The notes under the pieces: generated by a model
The model's database searches: none
Told to the model about the DNA's origin: nothing
Seen by the model: only the letters and a program-made list of their open reading frames with translations
Program-made: the position numbers and the translations under genes
Assembly: GCF_900230255.1 (NCBI RefSeq)
Contig: NZ_OCNJ01000003.1
Location: forward strand, 292,568-356,567
DNA from: Caenispirillum bisanense
GTDB lineage: Bacteria > Pseudomonadota > Alphaproteobacteria > Rhodospirillales > Rhodospirillaceae
Direction of reading: 5' to 3'
DNA: 64,000 nucleotides
In this document: positions 1-12,588 of the stretch, piece after piece
Position numbering within the stretch: position 1 is the stretch's first letter
How the letters are laid out: the number at the start of each line of letters is the position of its first letter

Positions 1-1269
1 TTCCTCGCCGCCCTCGGCGGTGCGGTGCAGATCCCGCGTGAGGCGGTCCACCACATGATGGACCTGCAGATCATCGTCGAGGTCTTCGTGGTCGTCGTCA
101 TCGGTGGGCTCGGCAACGTCTTCGGCGCCTTCCTCGCCGCCGTCATCATTTCCGAGCTGAACGCCTTCGGCATCCTGCTCTTCCCGAAGATCAGCCTGGT
201 GCTGGTGTTCCTGGTGATGGCGGTGGTGCTGGTGGTGCGCCCGCACGGCCTGCTCGGCAAGGCGGAAAGCGACTCCCGCCCGGCCATCGGAACCGCCATC
301 GAACCGTTCCGCCGGTTCGGCACCCGCGGCCGCAACGCCATGGTGGCGGTGCTGCTCGGCCTCGCCCTGGTGCCGCTGTTCGCCGGCAACTACCTGATGT
401 CGGTCGGCACCGAACTGCTGATCTTCGCCCTGTTCGCCGCCAGCCTGCACCTGATGATGGGCGTCGGCGGCATGGTGTCCTTCGGCCACGCCGCCTACTT
501 CGGGCTCGGCGCCTACGGGGCGGGGCTGCTGGTGAAGTACCTGGGCGCGCCCATGGAGGCGGCGCTGGTCGCCGGGCCGGTGCTGGCCGTCGCCGGAGCG
601 ATCCTGTTCGGCTGGTTCTGCGTGCGGCTGTCGGGGGTTTACCTCGCCATGCTGACGCTCGCCTTCGCGCAGATCGTCTGGTCGATCATGTTCCAGTGGT
701 ACGACGTGACGGGCGGCGACAACGGCATCCTCGGCATCTGGCCGAGCCGCTGGGCGTCCGACCCCATGGTGTTCTACTACGTCACCCTGGCGCTGTGCGC
801 GGCCTGCATCTACGCCATCCGCCGCATCGTCTTCTCGCCCTTCGGCTACGCCGTGCGCGGCTGCCGCGACAGCGTGATGCGGGCCGAGAGCATCGGCATC
901 GACCGCCAGCGCATCCAGTGGCTCGCCTTCACCCTGGCCGGCACCTTCGCCGGCATCGCGGGCACGCTCTATGCCTACCTGAAGGGCAGCGTGTTCCCCG
1001 ACGTCGTGGGCATCCCGACATCGGTCGACGGCCTCGTCATGGTGCTGCTCGGCGGCCTGCAGACGGTGGGCGGACCCATCGTCGGTGCGGCGGCCTACAA
1101 GGCGCTGTCCATCTGGATGACCAGCCAGATCGACTTCTGGAAGCTGGTGCTCGGCGCCCTCATCGTCGTGCTGGTGATCGCCTTCCCCGAGGGCATCGCC
1201 GGGTTCTGGCAGCGCCGCGTATCGCCGCTGTTCCGTCGTTCCGAGACCGAGGAGGAGGCGATCCCATGA
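1..1269 (+). CDS. Branched-chain amino acid-type ABC transporter permease, LivH-LivM fusion (5' partial)
   Basis: The inner-membrane permease of a branched-chain amino-acid/amide (HAAT-family) importer. The gene is open at the left edge; 422 codons are visible. Roughly the first 75 visible residues are the end of a LivH-type domain (a GGLGNVFGA segment, then hydrophobic helices ending in VRPHGLLG). After a charged linker comes a full LivM-type domain of about 310 residues with SFGHAAYFGLGAYGAG, many hydrophobic segments and the EAA-loop-like stretch RAESIGIDR. LivH and LivM are usually separate, so this is a fused permease. The stop overlaps the livG start as ATGA, which implies translational coupling. 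The substrate (amino acid, urea or amide) cannot be told because the binding protein is outside the window. Confidence 0.9.
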   Translation, partial: FLAALGGAVQIPREAVHHMMDLQIIVEVFVVVVIGGLGNVFGAFLAAVIISELNAFGILLFPKISLVLVFLVMAVVLVVRPHGLLGKAESDSRPAIGTAIEPFRRFGTRGRNAMVAVLLGLALVPLFAGNYLMSVGTELLIFALFAASLHLMMGVGGMVSFGHAAYFGLGAYGAGLLVKYLGAPMEAALVAGPVLAVAGAILFGWFCVRLSGVYLAMLTLAFAQIVWSIMFQWYDVTGGDNGILGIWPSRWASDPMVFYYVTLALCAACIYAIRRIVFSPFGYAVRGCRDSVMRAESIGIDRQRIQWLAFTLAGTFAGIAGTLYAYLKGSVFPDVVGIPTSVDGLVMVLLGGLQTVGGPIVGAAAYKALSIWMTSQIDFWKLVLGALIVVLVIAFPEGIAGFWQRRVSPLFRRSETEEEAIP

Positions 1270-2045
1270 CCGCCCTGGTCGTGCAAGACCTGCGCAAGTC
1301 CTTCGGCGGCGTCGAGGCCGCCAAGGGCATCACCTTCACCGTCGCGGAAAGCGAGCTGCTGGCGCTGATCGGCCCCAACGGGGCGGGCAAGAGCACCTGC
1401 TTCAACATGCTGAACGGCCAGCTGAAGCCCGACAGCGGCTCCATCAAGCTGTTCGGGCAGGAAATCGTCGGCAAGCGCCCGCGCGAGGTGTGGCGCATGG
1501 GCGTCGGGCGCACCTTCCAGATCACCGCCACCTTCGGCTCCATGACGGTGATCGAGAACGTGCAGATGGCGCTCCTCTCCCACCACCGCCGGCTGCGGGC
1601 CATGATCCCCTTTGCCGGCGACCTCTACCGCGACGAGGCGTGGGAGCTGCTGGAACTGGTGGGCATGGCGGACCAGGCCGGCCGCGCCTGCGGCACGCTG
1701 GCCTATGGCGACCTCAAACGCCTGGAACTCGCCATCGCCCTCGCCAACCAGCCGCGCGTGCTGCTGATGGACGAGCCGACGGCGGGCATGGCGCCGCGCG
1801 AGCGGGTGCAGCTCATGCAGCTGACCGCCGACATCGTGCGCGCCCGCGGCGTCAGCGTGCTGTTCACGGAACACGACATGGACGTGGTCTTCACCCACGC
1901 CGACCGCGTCATGGTGCTGAACCGCGGCGAGCTGATCGCCCAGGGCAGCCCGCAGGAGGTCCGCAACAACAGCGACGTCCAGTCCATCTATCTGGGCTCG
2001 GGCGCTCTCTACGGCGCCGAACCGGCCATGGAGGCGAGTGCATGA
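1266..2045 (+). CDS. livG: ABC transporter ATP-binding protein, LivG type
   Basis: A 259-residue cytoplasmic ATPase that powers the permease encoded just upstream. It has Walker A GPNGAGKST near residue 38 and Walker B LLMDEPT near residue 163. The LivG-type insert after GRTFQI and the H-loop region TEHDMDVV are present. The signature motif is unusual (LAYGDLKRLE instead of LSGGQ), a degeneracy common in LivG proteins. The start codon overlaps the permease stop (ATGA), and its own stop overlaps the livF start. HAAT transporters pair one LivG with one LivF, as here. Assignment to the family is secure; the transported substrate is unknown. Confidence 0.93.
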   Translation: MTALVVQDLRKSFGGVEAAKGITFTVAESELLALIGPNGAGKSTCFNMLNGQLKPDSGSIKLFGQEIVGKRPREVWRMGVGRTFQITATFGSMTVIENVQMALLSHHRRLRAMIPFAGDLYRDEAWELLELVGMADQAGRACGTLAYGDLKRLELAIALANQPRVLLMDEPTAGMAPRERVQLMQLTADIVRARGVSVLFTEHDMDVVFTHADRVMVLNRGELIAQGSPQEVRNNSDVQSIYLGSGALYGAEPAMEASA

Positions 2046-2746
2046 AGCTGGAAGTCCACGGCCTGAACGCCTGGTACGGCCGCGCCCACATCCTGTTCGA
2101 CGTCCACATGCGGGTGGCGCGCGGCGAGGTGGTGGCCCTGCTCGGCCGCAACGGCGCCGGCAAGTCGACCACCTTCGCGAGCCTGGTCGGCCTGGTGCCG
2201 GCGCGGCGCGGCGACATCGTGTTCGACGGCCACGCGGTCGGCGCCATGAAGACCCACGATGTGGTCCGCCTCGGCCTCGGATACGTGCCCGAGGACCGGC
2301 GCATCTTCACCGACCTGACCGTCGAGGAAAACCTGGAGGTCGGCCGCCAGCCGCCGCGCGAGGGCGCCCCCACCTGGACGCCCGAGATGATCTACGAGCT
2401 GTTCCCGAACCTCGCCAGCATGCGCCGGCGCGCGGGCGGGCACATGTCGGGCGGCGAGCAGCAGATGTTGACCATCGCCCGCACGCTCATGGGCAACCCG
2501 TCGCTGGTGCTGCTGGACGAACCGTCGGAAGGCCTCGCGCCCAAGATCGTCGAGCAGATGGCGCACGCCCTCATCGAGATGAAGCGCCAGGGCCTGACCA
2601 TCATCATCTCCGAGCAGAACCTGCACTTCGCCCGGCTCATCTCCGACCGCGCCTACATCATCGAGCGCGGCCGGGTGCAGTTCGAGGGGACGTTGAAGGA
2701 GCTCGACGCGAACCCGGAGGTGCGTGACGCCTATCTGGCGGTATGA
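2042..2746 (+). CDS. livF: ABC transporter ATP-binding protein, LivF type
   Basis: The second ATPase (234 residues) of the HAAT-family importer. Walker A is GRNGAGKST near residue 35, the signature is MSGGEQQML near 136, Walker B is LVLLDEPSEGLAP near 158, and the switch region SEQN follows. The GYVPEDRRIF block is typical of LivF. The start overlaps the livG stop as ATGA. About 50 bp downstream a MarR regulator begins on the same strand, so the regulator may be co-transcribed with the transporter and control it. The length is normal for LivF. Confidence 0.93.
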   Translation: MKLEVHGLNAWYGRAHILFDVHMRVARGEVVALLGRNGAGKSTTFASLVGLVPARRGDIVFDGHAVGAMKTHDVVRLGLGYVPEDRRIFTDLTVEENLEVGRQPPREGAPTWTPEMIYELFPNLASMRRRAGGHMSGGEQQMLTIARTLMGNPSLVLLDEPSEGLAPKIVEQMAHALIEMKRQGLTIIISEQNLHFARLISDRAYIIERGRVQFEGTLKELDANPEVRDAYLAV

Positions 2747-2795
2747 CACGCTTTCAGGTAGGTATCACGGCGAGCCTGGAGCGGGGGAGACGACC

Positions 2796-3224
2796 ATGAA
2801 CCACGAGCGGCCACGCGGCTACGTGCTGGACGGACAGATCGGCTTCCTGCTGCGCAAGGCGCAGCAGCGCCACCTGAACATCTTCGCCACCCACATCGGC
2901 GAAGACCTGACGGCCCAGCAGTTCGCCGCCCTCGCCAAGCTGCACGAGGGCGGACCCAGCTCGCAGAACTCCCTCGGCCGGCAGACGGCCATGGACGTGG
3001 CGACCATCAAGGGCGTGGTGTCGCGCCTGAAGGACCGCGGCCTCGTCGACAAGAGCCCCGATCCGCAGGACAAGCGCCTGCACCTCATCGACCTGACCGC
3101 CGAGGGCCGCCGCACCATCGAGCGGGTGCTGCCGCTGGCGCGGGAAATCTCGCGCATGACGCTGGCCCCGCTCGACCGCGCCGAGCAGCAGACGCTGCTG
3201 CGCCTTCTGAAGAAGATCACGTAA
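2796..3224 (+). CDS. MarR-family transcriptional regulator
   Basis: A 142-residue winged-helix regulator. The start ATG was chosen because a purine-rich GGGGGAGA lies about 8 nt upstream; an in-frame ATG at 2724 would overlap livF and lacks such a site. The DNA-binding core runs from about residue 38 to 115 (LTAQQFAALAKL, then VATIKGVVSRLKDRGLV as recognition helix, then the wing DPQDKRLHLIDLTAEG). The flanking helices are the dimer interface. MarR proteins usually repress a neighbouring gene and respond to small ligands. Its position directly after livF suggests control of the transporter, which is inference. Confidence 0.88.
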   Translation: MNHERPRGYVLDGQIGFLLRKAQQRHLNIFATHIGEDLTAQQFAALAKLHEGGPSSQNSLGRQTAMDVATIKGVVSRLKDRGLVDKSPDPQDKRLHLIDLTAEGRRTIERVLPLAREISRMTLAPLDRAEQQTLLRLLKKIT

Positions 3225-3238
3225 CCGGTCGAACCGAT

Positions 3239-4160
3239 TCAGCCGCCGCCGAGCAGCACCGCGACCGCCACCTTGCGGCCGGTGCCGTCGGCGGCGAGCG
3301 CGAAGGCGAGGCGGTCGAAGCGCGGCGACGTCAGCATCTCCGCGTAGGCGGCGTTGCCCATCCACTGGTCGACGAAGCGCTCCACGTCCTCCGCCGTCAC
3401 CTCCACCCCGGCAGCCGCCGCACTGGCCGGCCAGGATGGACAGCCGCGTGGCGCGGCCGGCGTCGCCCGTCGGCAGCAGGGCGCGCGGGTCGTTCAGGGC
3501 GGACTGCAGGTCGAAGGCGGCGAGGTCGGTGTCGGGGAGGGCGTCGCGCAGCCGCTCGCTCACGGCCGGGGCGGCGGCGAGGGGCGTCACGTCGCGTTTC
3601 CGGCGCAGCGCGTTGACGGCGGCGACGGCGGCGTCCAGGCGCTCCTCCGCGGCGATGGCGGCGCCGCCGCTGGTGCCCGGGCCGGCGAAGTTCTGCACCG
3701 CGTAGAGCCCGCCCTCCGCGCTGGCGGCGAGGCCGAAGCCGAAGTGGGTGAGGCCCGGATCGAGGATGTTCTTGCGGTGCCCCTCGCTGCCCATCCAGCC
3801 CTCCTGCAGGCCCTCGACCCGCGAGGGTTCGATGGGTGGCGCGCAGCCGGTGCAGCGGGCGATGTTCTCGGCAACCCGCTTCGCCCGGCTGCCGCCGGCG
3901 GCGAGGTAGCGGTCGAGCACCGTCTTGCCGCCCGGTGTGACGTGGCTGTAGTAGGTGCGCGCCAGCATGTCCTCGGCATGGGCCTGGGCGGCGGCGGCCA
4001 GAGTCGGGTCCGTCTCCAGCGGCGGCAGGTCATGGGCCTGGCGGGAGGCGGTGACGGCGGACAATGCCGTCTCGCGCAGGGTCTGCAGATCGGCTGCCCA
4101 GGCGGGCAGGGCGGCGACCAGCAGCACCAGCAGAAGCGGCAGAAGAAGGTGGGAACGCAC
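3239..4160 (-). pseudogene. Exported CAP/SCP-domain protein, interrupted by a one-base frameshift
   Basis: The GTG at 4160 follows GGAGA at a good distance and opens a signal peptide (hydrophobic LLLPLLLVLLVAALPAWA, cleavage after AWA). A CAP (SCP/PR-1-like, YkwD-type) domain follows, with SHVTPGGKT, ENIARC and EGWMGSEGHRKNILDP; its His and Glu residues look intact. The domain is complete by about residue 155. Near 3425-3432, in a GGCCGGCC palindrome, one extra base throws the frame off. Removing it gives SILAASAAAAGVEV and a clean C-terminus ending LLGGG at 3239. Without the correction the frame reads antisense through the marR gene. A real mutation or a base-calling error are both possible. 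CAP proteins of bacteria have few known functions. Confidence 0.75.
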
Positions 4161-4222
4161 GAGGTGTCTCCGGCGGCGGGGGCTCGGTTCCACAACTCCC
4201 CACCCGGCGGCGCGGTTGCCGG

Positions 4223-5890
4223 TCAGCTGGCCGTCACGACGCGCTGGCTGGAGCGCCCGGGCTGGCCGGTCAGGGTGAAGCGGGAGACGTCCGCTGCCGG
4301 CTTGCCGAAGAACCAGCCCTGGCCGTAGCCGATGCCCAGCTCGCGCAGCAGCCACATGGTGTCCGAGTCCTCGACCATTTCGCCGATGCACTGCATGCCG
4401 AGGTCGCGGGCGAGGCCGGCGATGGCCCGCAGGAACGGGCGGCCGTGGCGGGTGTGGAAGGCATCGCGGATGTAGCTGCCGTCGATCTTCACGTAGTCCA
4501 CTTCCAGCGCCTTCAGGTAAGGGAAGGCGGCGGCGCCGGCGCCGAAGTCGTCGATGCAGACGGCGCAGCCCATGTGGCGCAGCCGGCGCAGGATCTGGTT
4601 GGCGCGGGCGAGGTCGGTCATCTCGTGGCTTTCCGTCACCTCGAACAGCATGCGCGGCAACAGGTGCTCCGACTTCTGCAGCAGGAGGAGAAGCTCGGCG
4701 CAGAAGCGATCGTTGACGACGGAGCGACCGGACAGGTTGATGGCGATCTTGGCGCCCGAGCGGATGCCGCGGTTGTCGGTGAGAATGCCGAGCGCCTTCT
4801 TCATCACCGCCATGTCCATTTCCTCGACCACGCCGAATTCCTCGGCGAAACCGATCAGGCGGGCCGGCGCGATCAGGCGGTCGCCGCTGTCCAGGCGGGC
4901 GAGGGCCTCGTAGTGGTGCACCTGCCACGTCGACAGGTCGACGATGGGCTGGAACACCAGTGTCAGGTTCTGGCCGACGGCGCGGCGGAAGGTGGCGACC
5001 TTGCCCAGCGTCTCCTCCATGGCCGCCTTGTAGCCGGCGGTGATGGAGCCGAAGTCGGTGCCGATGGCCTCGCCGCGCACGAAGTTGTTCATGGTGTAGA
5101 CAAGGGCCTTGGACAGGTCCTCGTCGGACAGATCGCGACCGTCCACCTCCACCGTCGCCGCCTTGATGTCGATGGGCTTGGCGCCGGGGTCGAAGACGGT
5201 CAGCATGTCGTTGACCTTCTTCGAGATGTCGTCCTGGTTCAGCGACCCGTCGTGCAGCACGCCGAGGGACCCGTTGTCCAGCCGCCCGACGCCGTCGCCG
5301 CCCACCGACCACGCCCGCAGGTAGTCCATGACCGAATCCATGAACTGCTCCGCCCGCTCGGCCGGCAGGGCCTCGGCCAGCTTGTCGGGCGTGAGGTCGA
5401 GCAGGGTGAGCTGGGGGTCGTCGACCTCGCCGCTGCGAATCTTGTCCTTCACCTTGGCCGCGAAGCTGTCGACCGCCACCGGGGTCTTCACCAGCGGCGC
5501 GGGGGCCAGGGCCGCCGGGCCGCGCAGGTGGGTGAGGGTGAGGTAGGTCACGTCCGGCGTTTCCGGCAGCAGGATGGCCGACAGGCTCAGCCGCTGGTCG
5601 CCCTCCGGCCCCTGGAAGTGCAGCGGAATGCGATCGAGACGGGCGGTGCGGCGCAGGCGCACCATCAGCTCGTCGAGCATCAGCATGTCGCGGTCGGACA
5701 CCAGGTCGTGCACCGGTGTGCCCTTCAGGTCCTTTGGGGCGCGGCCGAACATGGCCTCCACCGTGCCGGCGCAGTACGACACGCAACCGTCGGAGTCGAG
5801 TTCGAGCAGGACGTCGTTGCCGGCGAAGGCGAAGGCGATGAACCGCGATCTCTGGGCGCGCAGGCGCTCGATCTCCGCGTCTTGGCTCAT
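4223..5890 (-). CDS. PAS-EAL domain protein, probable cyclic-di-GMP phosphodiesterase
   Basis: A 555-residue cytoplasmic signalling protein. An N-terminal PAS-like domain (about residues 12-110; NDVLLELDSDG, GRAPKDLKG) precedes a charged region of about 190 residues without a recognised domain. The C-terminal EAL domain (about 300-550) holds YEALARL with Glu328, INLSGR, FEVTESHE, CIDDFGAG, VDYVKIDGSYI and GYGQGWFFGKP. The metal-binding and catalytic residues therefore look intact, so hydrolysis of c-di-GMP is expected. No GGDEF domain is present. The ATG at 5890 was chosen because AGGAGAG sits 4-5 nt upstream. The gene is divergent from nifA with a 391-bp gap, so the two may share control signals. 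Confidence 0.88.
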   Translation of the reverse strand: MSQDAEIERLRAQRSRFIAFAFAGNDVLLELDSDGCVSYCAGTVEAMFGRAPKDLKGTPVHDLVSDRDMLMLDELMVRLRRTARLDRIPLHFQGPEGDQRLSLSAILLPETPDVTYLTLTHLRGPAALAPAPLVKTPVAVDSFAAKVKDKIRSGEVDDPQLTLLDLTPDKLAEALPAERAEQFMDSVMDYLRAWSVGGDGVGRLDNGSLGVLHDGSLNQDDISKKVNDMLTVFDPGAKPIDIKAATVEVDGRDLSDEDLSKALVYTMNNFVRGEAIGTDFGSITAGYKAAMEETLGKVATFRRAVGQNLTLVFQPIVDLSTWQVHHYEALARLDSGDRLIAPARLIGFAEEFGVVEEMDMAVMKKALGILTDNRGIRSGAKIAINLSGRSVVNDRFCAELLLLLQKSEHLLPRMLFEVTESHEMTDLARANQILRRLRHMGCAVCIDDFGAGAAAFPYLKALEVDYVKIDGSYIRDAFHTRHGRPFLRAIAGLARDLGMQCIGEMVEDSDTMWLLRELGIGYGQGWFFGKPAADVSRFTLTGQPGRSSQRVVTAS

Positions 5891-6281
5891 GACCTCTCCT
5901 TCCCCCGTCGTCCCGCCCTGCATCGCCCCCGGCCGTTCGCCCGATGCGGGTATGATGGTGCGCGGGATATGCCGATAAGGCAAGGCATAGACATCCGAGG
6001 AGGTAGGAGATACGCCTTTCGTCTTGGCGGTCGGCAGACGTTCGGGGCGCTGTCTTTCGGCGGTGCAACAGCGATCCTGTATTTCACCGCATGACGACTT
6101 CAAGTCCTTCCTCGGTGGTCGGGCTTTCATTTGCGGTTGAAGTCCTGCGGCGCGTTATTCGCCGTAAATACGAAGGGCTTAGGAAATACGCATCAAGTGT
6201 CCGGTTGCTGCAATGCACACATCTCCCCTATACTGTCCGAACGGCGGGTCCTGGGCCCTCGCCCGTGTGGAGGGTGGACGG
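5891..6281. other. Divergent intergenic region between the EAL gene and nifA
   Basis: A 391-bp region noticeably richer in A+T around 6060-6235 than the genes beside it. It must hold promoters for both divergent genes. A plausible sigma-70 promoter for nifA is listed separately. No sigma-54 -24/-12 element, TGT-N10-ACA NifA site or FNR-like TTGAT-N4-ATCAA palindrome was found by eye. Confidence 0.6.
6205..6234 (+). promoter_or_regulatory. Candidate sigma-70 promoter of nifA
   Basis: A -35 hexamer TTGCTG (6205-6210) and a -10 hexamer TATACT (6229-6234) are separated by 18 bp and lie about 45 bp ahead of the nifA ATG. No sigma-54 element lies nearby, so nifA seems to be transcribed by the housekeeping polymerase and its product controlled after synthesis. 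Confidence 0.5.
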
Positions 6282-8045
<1,764 letters not shown>

Positions 8046-8090
8046 TACGAAAGGATCATATGGCCGTGCGGCTTTGTGCGGTTGGCAAAG

Positions 8091-8099
8091 TGGTATAGA
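8091..8099 (+). promoter_or_regulatory. Candidate extended -10 element ahead of the hybrid kinase gene
   Basis: TGGTATAGA (hexamer TATAGA at 8094-8099) lies about 65 bp before the kinase start. The same TGGTATA core precedes the GGDEF gene and, on the other strand, the flavoprotein gene. No convincing -35 hexamer is seen. Confidence 0.35.
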
Positions 8100-8162
8100 C
8101 TGGCGGGATATTCCGGCCTGCGCCCCTGCCGAAGGGGTGGGCCGCGCGTGAGGTGACTCCCG

Positions 8163-10514
<2,352 letters not shown>

Positions 10515-10540
10515 TCCCGCAGAGATTTCATTCCGGAACG

Positions 10541-10550
10541 GTGGTATAAT
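10541..10550 (+). promoter_or_regulatory. Candidate extended -10 promoter of the REC-PAS-GGDEF gene
   Basis: GTGGTATAAT gives a consensus TATAAT at 10545-10550 with an upstream TGG, about 155 bp before the start codon. The -35 region is weak (GAGATT about 17 bp upstream). The gap from 10515 to 10705 otherwise shows nothing recognisable. Confidence 0.45.
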
Positions 10551-10705
10551 CGCATCGTGGGGCAGCCGGTCGCGCCACTTCCGTTTGCGGAGGGGCGAGA
10601 CTGCGGATAGTCTGCTGACGGTGCGGGATTTTCGGCGTGGCGGCCGATCGCCCAGGGCAGGGGCCCGGGTGGTTCGGACGGGCGCCGTGAGCGTGGGGAA
10701 GGGCC

Positions 10706-12010
10706 GTGGCGCCTATGGGGATGAACATCCTTCTGGTCGAGGACAACCCGGGTGACGCCCGGTTGATCCAGGTTCTGCTGGCCGAGGAGGCCGGAGCCGA
10801 ATTCCACCTGACGCACGTGGAACGGCTGGCCGACGCCTGCGAACTGGTGAAGCAGGAAGAGTTCGCCGCGGTGCTGCTCGACCTGTCGCTCCCCGACAGT
10901 CACGGTCTGGATACGGTCAACGGCCTGCGCCGCTCGGGCCCCGACATCCCCATCGTCATCTTGTCGGGCCTCGACAACGAGGAAGTGGCCCTCGCCGCCC
11001 TGCAGTCCGGCGCCCAGGACTACCTGGTGAAGGGGCGCGCCGACGGCATGCTGCTGAAGCGCTCCATCCTCTACGCCATCGAACGCCACCGCACGCGCAA
11101 GCAACTGCTGCTGGCGGAAGCGGCCTTCAACTGCACCGACACCGGGATCATGGTCATGGATGCCGGTTGGCGCGTGATCCGCGTCAACCCGGCCTTCACC
11201 CGTGTCACCGGCTACGAGCCGGACGCCGTCATCGGCCAGAAGCCCATGGTGCTGGCTTCCGGCGTGCACGACCCGGAGTTCTACGACGACCTGTGGCAGT
11301 CGCTCGACGCGAACGGCGCCTGGGAAGGCGAGATCTGGAATCGCCGCAAGAACGGCGAAGTCTATCCGGAATGGCTGCGCATCAACGCGGTCGCCGACGA
11401 ACAGGGCGGCATCACCGGCTACGTCGCCATCATGTCGGACATCACCCACCGCAAGAAGGCGGAGACGGAGCTGCTGCGCCAGGCGACGCGCGACCCGCTG
11501 ACGGGCCTCGCCAACCGCCAGCTGTTCATGCACGTCCTCGACGACAGCATCGAGCGGGCGGGATCGCTGGAGCGCTCCTGCGCCGTGCTGTTCATCGACC
11601 TGGACGGCTTCAAGGACGTGAACGACCGCTGGGACCACGCGGTCGGCGACGAGATGCTGAAGGAAGTGGCGCGCCGCCTGCGCGGCTCGGTGCGCGTGTC
11701 CGACGAAGTGGCGCGCCTGGGCGGCGACGAGTTCACCGTGGTGCTGACCGAAGTGCGCGAGACGCAGGATGCCGCCCGGGTGGCGGAGAAGATCGTCGCC
11801 GCCGTCGCCCAGCCCTATGCCCTCTCCGTCGGGGAGGCGACGGTGTCGGCGTCGGTCGGTATCTCGGTCTACCCGGCCGACGCCACCAGCGCCGAAGACC
11901 TGCTGCGTGCCGCCGACCAGGCCATGTATGCGGCGAAGCGGGCCGGCAAGAACCGCTTTCGGTTCTACGAAGGGCAGCGGCCGGAGCCGCGCAAGGCGGT
12001 CGCCACATGA
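10706..12010 (+). CDS. REC-PAS-GGDEF response regulator, probable diguanylate cyclase
   Basis: A 434-residue cytoplasmic protein. The N-terminal receiver (about 5-125) has ILLVEDNPGD and the acceptor Asp in VLLDLSLPDS. A PAS domain (about 135-255) has VNPAFTRVTGYEPDAVIG. The GGDEF domain (about 265-425) has DPLTGLANR, FIDLDGFKDVND and an intact active-site GGDEF at 338-342. An RXXD inhibitory site is not evident where expected. It should make cyclic-di-GMP when its receiver is phosphorylated, the reverse of the EAL protein encoded left of nifA. The GTG at 10706 has GGGGAAGGG just upstream; ATGs at 10715 and 10721 are alternatives. Confidence 0.9.
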   Translation: MAPMGMNILLVEDNPGDARLIQVLLAEEAGAEFHLTHVERLADACELVKQEEFAAVLLDLSLPDSHGLDTVNGLRRSGPDIPIVILSGLDNEEVALAALQSGAQDYLVKGRADGMLLKRSILYAIERHRTRKQLLLAEAAFNCTDTGIMVMDAGWRVIRVNPAFTRVTGYEPDAVIGQKPMVLASGVHDPEFYDDLWQSLDANGAWEGEIWNRRKNGEVYPEWLRINAVADEQGGITGYVAIMSDITHRKKAETELLRQATRDPLTGLANRQLFMHVLDDSIERAGSLERSCAVLFIDLDGFKDVNDRWDHAVGDEMLKEVARRLRGSVRVSDEVARLGGDEFTVVLTEVRETQDAARVAEKIVAAVAQPYALSVGEATVSASVGISVYPADATSAEDLLRAADQAMYAAKRAGKNRFRFYEGQRPEPRKAVAT

Positions 12011-12112
12011 CCCCTGGTTGCGCGATGAAATCTATGGGACAGTAAGATCACCCGGGCGTGTGCGGCGCCTGCAACAATACAACAAGGACCGTGGATCGGA
12101 GCAACGAGGGGC

Positions 12113-12565
<453 letters not shown>

Positions 12566-12588
12566 TACACGTTTCCGGTCTTATTGGT

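Noticed and set aside
2754..6068. A 1104-codon minus-strand frame.
   Set aside because: Only its middle part, the CAP protein, is real. The rest is antisense to marR or an alternate frame of the EAL gene.
5891..6281. Sigma-54 promoter or NifA autoregulatory site upstream of nifA.
   Set aside because: No GG-N10-GC element with a TGGC context and no TGT-N10-ACA site could be found; a sigma-70-like promoter fits better.
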